Source: Nitrospinota bacterium | Lineage (GTDB): Bacteria > Nitrospirota > Thermodesulfovibrionia > Thermodesulfovibrionales > UBA1546 | Direction: 5' to 3' | DNA length: 15,706 nucleotides | NCBI GenBank assembly: GCA_018896985.1 | Contig: JAHILQ010000284.1 | Coordinates: 1 to 15,706 of the forward strand | Shown here: positions 1 to 5,311 of the stretch, one piece after another | Numbering within the stretch: position 1 is the stretch's first letter | Layout of the letters: each line of letters starts with the position of its first letter | Made by a program: the position numbers and the translations under genes | The notes under the pieces: generated by a model | What the model was told of the DNA's origin: nothing | The model's input: only the letters and a program-made list of their open reading frames with translations | Database searches by the model: none

Positions 1-93
1 CGCAATGCCCGCATCAGCCTTAGGCGCAATCCCGATGATAAACATTGCAAAGACAAGATACCACGAAATCTGTTTCATAAACCGGATTTTCAT
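1..93 (-). CDS. N-terminus of an exported protein, cut by the window edge
   Basis: Only the first 31 codons lie in the window. They begin MKIRFMKQISWYLVF and read as a signal peptide: two or three basic residues, a hydrophobic core (about residues 10-24) and a PKADAG stretch that would suit signal peptidase I. The ATG at 93-91 is preceded by GGGAGG 8 nt upstream, which favours it over the second ATG at 78. The gene lies 32 bp downstream of the 210-residue exported protein on the same strand and may be co-transcribed with it. The leader resembles that of small PA2779/DUF6627-type exported proteins, but this is a resemblance only because the mature part is missing. Confidence 0.55.
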   Translation of the reverse strand, partial: MKIRFMKQISWYLVFAMFIIGIAPKADAGIA

Positions 94-125
94 CTTTTTC
101 ACCCTCCCTTCATTTTTATAAATTA

Positions 126-758
126 TTAATCTTTATCCTTATCTTTGCCTTTTCCTTTATGTTTTTCTTTTTCCTGTCTTTTGTCTTTCACCTTGTGCTC
201 TTTCTTCCCTTTTTTAATTTCATCATTAATTACTACAAAGTTTTTACCCTTCTCTCTCATCTTTATTACTTCATTAGGCGAATATTTGTAGTGTTCTGAT
301 GTAAACTTTAGATTCACAAGGTTTATGATGTCGCTATCTTTGAAAACTATTTTTTTCCACTCTTTTTTAGGCTTATTCATATAATAGCCATATGCCTTTC
401 CGTAAGGCGGCCCCACTCTAACAGGCACATAGAATATCTCCGGAGACAAACCATAACGGAGTGTAATATCCATCCATGACATACCCCCGAGTCTAAGGTT
501 TACTATTATTTCAGGCGCAACGCGAGCCCTGCCGGCAATAAAATAGACAACAGGTAATTCCTCGTAAGGCATACCCCTTTCTCTAATAATTACTACTTCT
601 CTTTGCGGTACTCTGTAGTAATCTCCAACCGCAAGATAAAACCCTCTTAATCCTTCATCTCCGATGGATACCCCTATATCCACACTTGCCTTTGCCTGCG
701 GGATTAGACTACCCAGTGATAAGACGATTAGAGTTAAAAAGATGACCAATATCCGCAT
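126..758 (-). CDS. Conserved exported protein of unknown function with lysine-rich tail
   Basis: A 210-residue protein with a clear signal peptide (hydrophobic residues 3-20, likely cleavage after AKA at 22-24), so the mature chain is expected in the periplasm. Three segments share a pattern: residues 47-71 (YYRVPQREV..RERG), 77-101 (RARVAPEII..RLGG) and 157-180 (HYKYSPNEV..REKG). Each has a Pro, then a hydrophobic pair, then R..G. Residues 116-126 carry a GPPYGKAYGYY stretch. From about 181 to the end the chain is almost only Lys, Glu, Asp, Gly and His. I do not recognise a named family, although similar proteins seem familiar from Nitrospirota and Geobacter-like genomes. An AGGAGG box stands about 6 nt before the ATG. 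It follows ilvN by 66 bp but has no obvious link to isoleucine/valine synthesis. Confidence 0.8.
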   Translation of the reverse strand: MRILVIFLTLIVLSLGSLIPQAKASVDIGVSIGDEGLRGFYLAVGDYYRVPQREVVIIRERGMPYEELPVVYFIAGRARVAPEIIVNLRLGGMSWMDITLRYGLSPEIFYVPVRVGPPYGKAYGYYMNKPKKEWKKIVFKDSDIINLVNLKFTSEHYKYSPNEVIKMREKGKNFVVINDEIKKGKKEHKVKDKRQEKEKHKGKGKDKDKD

Positions 759-824
759 AACTCTCCTCCTTTTAATTTGATATATGCACTTTCCCCATTT
801 TGCCTGCTATAAAGGATATTTACC

Positions 825-1310
825 TTACTTCTTTACGCCTTCTCTTGTTATAGCAACCTTGCCTGTCCTTACAAATTCCTTTATGCCCATAGGCCGCATA
901 AGCTCCACAAACGCCTCTATCTTCTTTTCATCGCCTGTGATTTCTATTGTATATGTCTTCTGGCTTGAATCCACAATCCTTCCTCTGAATATCTCGGTCA
1001 GATTTAACACCTCTGCCTTGTCCTGCTGTCTCGGAGATACTTTTATGAGCACCATTTCACGCTCAACATGGTCAAGCTCTGTCATGTCAGTGACTTTTAT
1101 GACATCAATAAGTTTATTTAGCTGTTTCGTAATCTGCTCAATAACCGAGTCATCCCCGGTTGTTACTATCGTCATAACAGAAATCTGAGGGTCTATAGTC
1201 TCTCCTACAGAGAGGCTTTCAATGTTATAGCCTCTTCCGCTGAAAAGCCCTGATACCCTTGAAAGCACACCGAATTTATTTTCAACAAGAACAGAGATAG
1301 TATGTCTCAT
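825..1310 (-). CDS. ilvN: Acetolactate synthase, small regulatory subunit
   Basis: At 161 residues this is the usual length of the IlvN/IlvH family. An ACT domain occupies about residues 2-75 (MRHTISVLVENKFGVLSRVSGLFSGRGYNI), with the FSGRGYNIESL segment typical of the valine-binding region. The C-terminal domain follows (VLIKV at about 88-92, then EIFRGRIVD and a GDEKKIEAF segment). The subunit binds the catalytic IlvB subunit in the cytoplasm, stimulates it and confers feedback inhibition by valine, at the first common step of branched-chain amino-acid synthesis. A GAGGAG box precedes the ATG. It lies downstream of ilvB, separated by 91 bp that contain a heptamer repeat array instead of the short junction usual for this pair. 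No ilvC follows, which differs from the common ilvB-ilvN-ilvC order. Confidence 0.97.
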   Translation of the reverse strand: MRHTISVLVENKFGVLSRVSGLFSGRGYNIESLSVGETIDPQISVMTIVTTGDDSVIEQITKQLNKLIDVIKVTDMTELDHVEREMVLIKVSPRQQDKAEVLNLTEIFRGRIVDSSQKTYTIEITGDEKKIEAFVELMRPMGIKEFVRTGKVAITREGVKK

Positions 1311-1320
1311 GTCACTCCTC

Positions 1321-1396
1321 GTAATGCGTTATGCGTAATGAGTAATGCGTAATATACTTAACTGTCTCATCACGCATCACGGATTACGCATCACGG
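1321..1396. repeat. Paired 7-bp-period repeat array between ilvN and ilvB
   Basis: Positions 1321-1355 hold five units of the form gtaatgc (gtaatgc, gttatgc, gtaatga, gtaatgc, gtaatat). Positions 1368-1395 hold four units of the form catcacg (catcacg, catcacg, gattacg, catcacg). The second block is roughly the reverse complement of the first, with a 12-nt spacer, so a transcript across the ilvB-ilvN junction could fold into an imperfect hairpin. Function unknown. Confidence 0.85.
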
Positions 1397-1401
1397 TTTT
1401 T

Positions 1402-3135
1402 TTATTTAACTGCTTTCAGCTTCTTTTCAGCCTTTTTTTCTGCCTGTTCAAAAAGCATATGGTCTATTGCCGCGCCTGCAGGAACCATCGGATAAACCTT
1501 TTCCTTCCAGTCAACAACAAAATCCATAAACACAGTCTTCTTTATCCTGAAAGCCTCTTTAAGCACAGGTTCAACCTCGCTCGGCTTTGTTGCCCTTAAT
1601 CCCACAGCGCCGTATGCCTCGGCAATCTTTACAAAATCAGGCACGCTCTCATCAAGCTTGGTATGAGAATATCTTTCATCAAAGAAGAGTTCCTGCCACT
1701 GTCTTACCATACCAAGGTATCCATTGTTGAGTATGGCTACCTTAACAGGAAGCTTATTTATAACCGCAGTGGCAAGCTCTTGAATGTTCATCTGTATGCT
1801 TCCGTCGCCCGCAATATCAATAACAAGCTTTTCAGGATGTGCAAACTGCGCGCCGATTGCAGCAGGAAAACCATAACCCATGGTGCCGAGCCCGCCTGAT
1901 GTCAGAAGAGTTCTGGGTTTATCAAATTTATAAAACTGCGCTGTCCACATCTGGTTCTGCCCGACCTCTGTTGTTATAATCGCATCTCCCTTTGTAAGCT
2001 CATATATCTTCTCAACGACAAACTGCGGTTTTATAACCTCATTGCTGTGAGTATAAGTCTGAGGCCTTTCTGCGCGCCATGCATCTATCTGCTTGAGCCA
2101 TGCCTTTCTTACCTCGCCCCATTGTTCCTTTACCTCTTCCTTTAATACCTTATTCATAACTGCCAGAACTTTCTTAACGTCACCCACTACAGGGACATCA
2201 ACCCTCACATTCTTTTTTATTGATGTCGGGTCAATGTCTATATGAATTATCTTTGCATTAGGCGCGAAGGCATCAACCTTGCCTGTCACCCTGTCATCAA
2301 AGCGCATTCCTACGGCAATAAGAAGGTCTGCATCCTGAACTGCCTTATTGGCATAATAAGTCCCGTGCATTCCAAGCATGCCGAGCGAAAGTTTATGCGA
2401 ACCCGGGAATCCTCCAAGCCCCATCAGCGTCATAGTCACAGGGATGTCAGTATGCTCTGCGAACTCTTTGAGTTCTTTGGCAGCTCCTGAGAGTATCACC
2501 CCTCCTCCGGCAATTATCACAGGTTTCTTTGATTTTGCTATGAGATGCGCACCCTGCGTAATCATCCACTTATTGCCTTCATAAGTGGGCTTGTAGCTCC
2601 TTATGTCAAGTTCAGGCCAGACAAAATCAGCTTTTCCTACAGTTACATCTTTCGGTAGGTCTATAAGCACAGGGCCGGGCCTGCCTGAAGACGCTATATA
2701 AAATGCCTCTTTCACTATCCTTGCAAGGTCATTCACATCCTTGACAAGGTAGTTATATTTTGTGCATGGCCTTGTTATGCCTACTATATCAGCCTCCTGA
2801 AATGCATCATTGCCGATAAGCATTGTCGGCACCTGCCCTGAAAACACAACAAGCGGTATGGAATCCATTGATGCAGTAGCAATGCCTGTAACTGTATTTG
2901 TCGCGCCGGGGCCTGATGTCACAAGAGCAACGCCAACTTTTCCAGATGACCTTGCATAACCGTCTGCCGCATGAACAGCGCCCTGCTCGTGCCTTGTAAG
3001 GATCAGACGTACATCCTTATTGTCGTAAAGGGAGTCAAAGATGTTCAGCACAACGCCTCCGGGATACCCGAAGATGTACTTAACCCCTTCCTTTTTCAGA
3101 CATTCAATTAATATCTCTGAGCCTGAAATCTTCAT
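1402..3135 (-). CDS. ilvB: Acetolactate synthase, large catalytic subunit
   Basis: A ThDP-dependent enzyme of 577 residues that condenses two pyruvates to 2-acetolactate (or pyruvate plus 2-oxobutyrate to 2-aceto-2-hydroxybutyrate). The N-terminal pyrimidine-binding domain carries the catalytic glutamate in RHEQGA (E50) and the SGPGATN loop (74-80). A central FAD-type domain spans about 190-330. The C-terminal pyrophosphate domain has the metal-binding GDGS (443-446) and NN (470-471) of the ThDP motif, followed by GYLGMVRQWQELF. The length fits the family (550-600), with a Lys/Glu/Ala-rich tail. An AAGGAG box lies 11-12 nt before the chosen ATG; the nearer upstream ATG is followed at once by a stop. 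The regulatory subunit ilvN is next downstream, while ilvD lies upstream beyond the accessory patch. Confidence 0.97.
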   Translation of the reverse strand: MKISGSEILIECLKKEGVKYIFGYPGGVVLNIFDSLYDNKDVRLILTRHEQGAVHAADGYARSSGKVGVALVTSGPGATNTVTGIATASMDSIPLVVFSGQVPTMLIGNDAFQEADIVGITRPCTKYNYLVKDVNDLARIVKEAFYIASSGRPGPVLIDLPKDVTVGKADFVWPELDIRSYKPTYEGNKWMITQGAHLIAKSKKPVIIAGGGVILSGAAKELKEFAEHTDIPVTMTLMGLGGFPGSHKLSLGMLGMHGTYYANKAVQDADLLIAVGMRFDDRVTGKVDAFAPNAKIIHIDIDPTSIKKNVRVDVPVVGDVKKVLAVMNKVLKEEVKEQWGEVRKAWLKQIDAWRAERPQTYTHSNEVIKPQFVVEKIYELTKGDAIITTEVGQNQMWTAQFYKFDKPRTLLTSGGLGTMGYGFPAAIGAQFAHPEKLVIDIAGDGSIQMNIQELATAVINKLPVKVAILNNGYLGMVRQWQELFFDERYSHTKLDESVPDFVKIAEAYGAVGLRATKPSEVEPVLKEAFRIKKTVFMDFVVDWKEKVYPMVPAGAAIDHMLFEQAEKKAEKKLKAVK

Positions 3136-3166
3136 ATCACATGCAGCTCCTTTTGAAATTTAAATA

Positions 3167-3197
3167 ATTTTACCACAAAAGATTATGAAAATGTCCA
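3167..3197 (-). promoter_or_regulatory. Weak candidate promoter for ilvB-ilvN
   Basis: On the minus strand TGGACA (3197-3192) and TAAAAT (3172-3167) face ilvB about 30 bp upstream of its start. The 19-bp spacing is too long for a good sigma-70 promoter, so this is only the best candidate seen in an AT-rich leader. No T-box or leader-peptide attenuator was recognised. Confidence 0.25.
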
Positions 3198-3218
3198 TAA
3201 ATTCTTTTAAACTTTCCA

Positions 3219-3247
3219 TTGACAACATATGCTGATAAATATATCAT
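3219..3247 (+). promoter_or_regulatory. Near-consensus plus-strand promoter facing the accessory patch
   Basis: TTGACA at 3219-3224 and TATCAT at 3242-3247 are separated by exactly 17 bp. It points away from ilvB, into the hairpin at 3291-3329 and the inverted repeat at 3349-3371. No convincing gene follows on the plus strand, so a transcript from here would be a small RNA or an antisense/leader RNA. Confidence 0.45.
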
Positions 3248-3290
3248 CTATTTAAATCCGGCAGGCGGATGGCAGAGTTGGGATATCCGT

Positions 3291-3329
3291 ATTGCGTCTA
3301 TCCCTCCAGAACGGCGGGGCATACGCAAT
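3291..3329. other. Symmetric two-part hairpin beside the left inverted repeat
   Basis: ATTGCGT (3291-3297) pairs with ACGCAAT (3323-3329). After a symmetric 4/4 internal loop, CCCTCC (3302-3307) pairs with GGCGGG (3313-3318, one mismatch), closing a five-base loop. It is GC-rich in an AT-rich leader. It ends 19 nt before the inverted repeat at 3349, and the other copy of that repeat also has a hairpin beside it. Confidence 0.6.
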
Positions 3330-3348
3330 TGATTGCATTTATGAACAA

Positions 3349-3371
3349 GTTAAATGAAATTTCGGGCATAA
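3349..3371 (+). repeat. Left copy of a 23-bp inverted repeat bounding the protease cassette
   Basis: Begins GTTAAATGAA and ends CGGGCATAA. Its reverse complement recurs at 4885-4907 with one mismatch (A versus G at the eleventh base). The two copies point inwards and enclose 1.5 kb that holds the SDH_sah protease gene and its small partner. Confidence 0.8.
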
Positions 3372-3422
3372 AAAGAAGAGGTAGATTTAAAAACAGATAA
3401 TAGATAAAGCTTGCTGTTTAGT

Positions 3423-3620
3423 TTATATTCCAGCAGTTGTTTTAGGAGTATTATATCGGTCACTACCAAAATTATATTCAACTACCATTACATTTGTAGT
3501 CTCCAGTTCGCCATAATAAAATGGCGGTCTTTCAATCTTTTCATCTACTTCTTCACGCCCCATTGTTTTAATATGGGCAGTTGCAAACGGAACTATATTG
3601 AGATTAACATTTACCCTCAT
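3423..3620 (-). CDS. Small protein of unknown function, partner of the SDH_sah protease
   Basis: A 65-residue protein beginning MRVNVNLNIVPFATAHI. It has no signal peptide or membrane segment and is probably cytoplasmic. Its ATG overlaps the stop codon of the protease gene as ATGA (3620-3617), and AAGGAGAG stands about 7 nt upstream inside the protease gene, so the start at 3620 is well supported over the longer reading that begins at 3644. The overlap implies translational coupling and a shared role. The N-terminus is beta-like (alternating V/N/L), the middle is acidic and basic (MGREEVDEKIERPPFYYGEL), and the C-terminus ends NTPKTTAGI. I do not recognise the family. It could be a cofactor, adaptor or inhibitor of the protease; nothing in the sequence decides which. 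Confidence 0.75.
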   Translation of the reverse strand: MRVNVNLNIVPFATAHIKTMGREEVDEKIERPPFYYGELETTNVMVVEYNFGSDRYNTPKTTAGI

Positions 3621-4762
3621 GAATATCTCTCCTTTTCTTTCCATTTTCCACCATAAATCCTTGCATTTATTCCAATCTCCGGCGATTGCCGAATTATTTC
3701 TTGTTGAACAATATTTTGTATGTTCTGTGTAGCATTATTTATTAATTGTTGGAGCACCTGTTGAACTTGCGCAGGCAAATCCTCGGGTCTAATATTAGGT
3801 GGCAAATTAAGAGCTAAGTTAATATTCAATTGCGGATTCTGTGGTACTCTTCTATTTTTCTTAAATTCTATATGAACATCAAAAGTATGTAATGCTTTTT
3901 CACTTTCTATTATCGCGATTGTTACATCTTTTAGATTAAGTTGCTCTTTATCAGACATCTCAACAATAGGGTCTATCGGGTCATTCAATTTTAGTTCATT
4001 TTCATATTCTGAATATAACTTCCATAAAGCCTCTTCAAGCTTATCTGTACAACTATCAATAGGCAGTCCAATTTCATGAGCTTCGCGTCTGCCAATAGCA
4101 TGGCCATGGGAATACATCTTTTCCGTGAGTGTTTCAATTATAGAGTTCATTTTGGCTTCATCTATTTTTTCTTTATGTGAAGAAAGCAGCTTCCTTGCAA
4201 CAAGTCTTATGTGAGAATTTTGCCGATTGACGTTGCCGAGTGTCAATGGTGTCAAATGGTTAGCCAATAGTGAAACGGTTTGTGCTAACGCGGATTGATC
4301 ATTTATATTTGCCTTTTCTCGAATAAAAGCCAAATATGAATTCACATCTTCAACACTAATTTCTTGGGGAGGATTTGCTGATTCACCAGCAGTCATTTTA
4401 ACTAGCGTTGGGTCGATAGGCCCAAGTTCTGCTTTCTTTCCCATCACAATTTTATCCGCACCTAATGATAATAAGGTAGCAGCACTCTGAGCCTTATACG
4501 GCACAAGCACAGAAAATTCACTACAAAATTCTCTAAACATAGATACAACACGCCACGGTACACTTACATCACCACCTCGGCTGTATAGAAATAAATCTAT
4601 CCTCTTATTATTCCCAATGGCAAGAAGATGCTCGTATAATGGTCGAACAGCATCTTCTGCGATACGAGCAGCTGCGGGATTTCTATCCCCTGTTATATAG
4701 GTTATTACTTTGGACTTTCTAAGTCCTTGAATTTCTTGTATTAACTCTCTTCTCATATGCAT
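3617..4762 (-). CDS. ClpP-class serine protease, SDH_sah family
   Basis: A 381-residue cytoplasmic protein. Residues 1-260 match the serine dehydrogenase proteinase (SDH_sah) branch of the ClpP/crotonase fold. The oxyanion-forming DLFLYSRGGD (56-65) is followed by AQSAATLLSLGAD (91-103), whose Ser93 is the likely nucleophile, and by the AELGPIDP signature (111-118). A helical middle region carries SHGHAIGRREA (218-228). Members are often around 280-300 residues. The extra 100 or so residues here include a Pro/Asn/Gln-rich stretch (307-356: LNINLALNLPPN, then QQVLQQLINNATQNIQN) of unknown role. Natural substrates of this family are not well established. ATG at 4762 or 4756 are both possible and the RBS is weak. 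The gene looks more AT-rich than its neighbours and sits between inverted repeats, which suggests acquisition. A strong promoter precedes it. Confidence 0.85.
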   Translation of the reverse strand: MHMRRELIQEIQGLRKSKVITYITGDRNPAAARIAEDAVRPLYEHLLAIGNNKRIDLFLYSRGGDVSVPWRVVSMFREFCSEFSVLVPYKAQSAATLLSLGADKIVMGKKAELGPIDPTLVKMTAGESANPPQEISVEDVNSYLAFIREKANINDQSALAQTVSLLANHLTPLTLGNVNRQNSHIRLVARKLLSSHKEKIDEAKMNSIIETLTEKMYSHGHAIGRREAHEIGLPIDSCTDKLEEALWKLYSEYENELKLNDPIDPIVEMSDKEQLNLKDVTIAIIESEKALHTFDVHIEFKKNRRVPQNPQLNINLALNLPPNIRPEDLPAQVQQVLQQLINNATQNIQNIVQQEIIRQSPEIGINARIYGGKWKEKERYS

Positions 4763-4780
4763 ATTAACTCTTAGGAATAA

Positions 4781-4809
4781 AGCATATAATATTAAGACAG
4801 TTTAGTCAA
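4781..4809 (-). promoter_or_regulatory. Sigma-70-like promoter of the protease operon
   Basis: On the minus strand TTGACT (4809-4804) and TATGCT (4786-4781) are spaced by exactly 17 bp, about 20 bp before the protease start. Just upstream is a short palindrome, GGGAT (4813-4817) with ATCCC (4824-4828), which could be an operator or activator site. This gives the cassette its own transcription independent of ilvD. Confidence 0.6.
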
Positions 4810-4884
4810 CATGGGATATTTTAATCCCGTAATTATTATATCAAAAAAATGAGTTGAAGGAAAAAGAAAGGATCGCTGATATAA

Positions 4885-4907
4885 TTATGCCCGAAACTTC
4901 ATTTAAC
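4885..4907 (-). repeat. Right copy of the 23-bp inverted repeat
   Basis: Reads TTATGCCCGAAAC at its start and CATTTAAC at its end on the plus strand. It is the reverse complement of 3349-3371 with 22 of 23 positions matching. One base separates it from the hairpin stem that begins at 4909. Confidence 0.8.
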
Positions 4908-4908
4908 A

Positions 4909-4955
4909 CGTTGCAAAAGACTTACGTCCAAACCCTTCAGGCTTCGTTTGCAACG
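4909..4955. other. Hairpin beside the right inverted repeat
   Basis: CGTTGCAAA (4909-4917) and TTTGCAACG (4947-4955) form a perfect 9-bp stem around a 29-nt loop. The loop contains the left copy of the 22-bp direct repeat (4924-4945). The hairpin-plus-repeat arrangement mirrors the left end of the cassette. Confidence 0.65.
4924..4945 (+). repeat. Left copy of a 22-bp direct repeat
   Basis: Starts ACGTCCAAACC and ends GGCTTC. It recurs at 5274-5295 in the same orientation with 19 of 22 positions matching. The pair encloses the frameshifted plus-strand gene. Confidence 0.7.
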
Positions 4956-5017
4956 GGAACGTTATCTGCTCATTGCAGGCAGAAAAGGGATAAATTGAAG
5001 TTTAACTGAAAATCAAT

Positions 5018-5270
5018 ATGAGAAAACAATACAAAACTAAAAAAAGAAGTTGTGGATTATGCAAACCGCACAAGAAAGGCTGGGACAATAAATAGGTGGA
5101 AGGCTAAAGACACGGCAGGAATGCGGCAGGCAGAAAGAGAAATTAAGGAACTCGAAGCAACAAAAGAGATTATCAAGGATAAAGATTTTCTGAACAGCAT
5201 TATGAGAGGCGATGAGGATTTCAGATGTGGTCGGTTTAAAAAGTGGTCTGAGGCCAGAGAAGATGTATGA
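5018..5270 (+). pseudogene. Frameshifted CxLCKPHK mini-protein joined to an antitoxin-like tail
   Basis: This is the only credible plus-strand gene. From the ATG at 5018 one frame gives MRKQYKTKKRSCGLCKPHKKGWDNK and stops at 5093-5095. The next frame continues the same protein as NRWKAKDTAGMRQAEREIKELEA. Removing one A from the run at 5090-5092 would join them as GWDNNRWKAKD. The first half matches a small CxxCKPHK-type protein I recall from many anaerobes (SC.LCKPHK..W.NRWK.K). The last 30 residues (KDKDFLNSI, then DEDFRCGRFKKWSEAREDV) resemble the C-terminus of RelB/Phd-type antitoxins, which neutralise a partner toxin. No toxin gene follows: ilvD ends 41 bp further on. There is no clear RBS. 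It is probably a decayed fusion; a real +1 frameshift or an assembly error is also possible. Confidence 0.6.
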
Positions 5271-5273
5271 CTA

Positions 5274-5295
5274 ACGTCAAAACCTTTCAAGCTTC
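5274..5295 (+). repeat. Right copy of the 22-bp direct repeat
   Basis: Starts ACGTCAAAACC and ends AGCTTC, beginning three bases after the stop of the frameshifted gene and ending 16 bp before the ilvD stop codon. It matches 4924-4945 at 19 of 22 positions. Confidence 0.7.
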
Positions 5296-5311
5296 TCAAC
5301 CACTCAAGACG

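Noticed and set aside
784..1188. 134-codon plus-strand open frame
   Set aside because: It is antisense to ilvN, with a serine/threonine-rich composition typical of a shadow frame. Other plus-strand frames over ilvB, ilvD, hemG, hemH, the kinase and glgB are rejected for the same reason.
3269..3400. 43-codon plus-strand frame starting MAELGYPYCVYPSR after the outward promoter
   Set aside because: No ribosome binding site, and it runs through the hairpin and the inverted repeat, so it is more likely chance.
3136..3400. T-box or other leader attenuator for ilvB
   Set aside because: No T-box sequence, leader peptide rich in branched-chain codons or terminator was seen; the hairpin at 3291-3329 lacks a following T-run on the minus strand.
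4901..4967. Integron attC site (ATTTAAC core, GTTGCAAA/TTTGCAAC stem, GTTATCT core)
   Set aside because: The layout is suggestive, but GTTATCT breaks the GTTRRRY core rule, the core-to-stem spacing is uneven, no integrase is visible and the enclosed operon faces the opposite way from usual cassettes.
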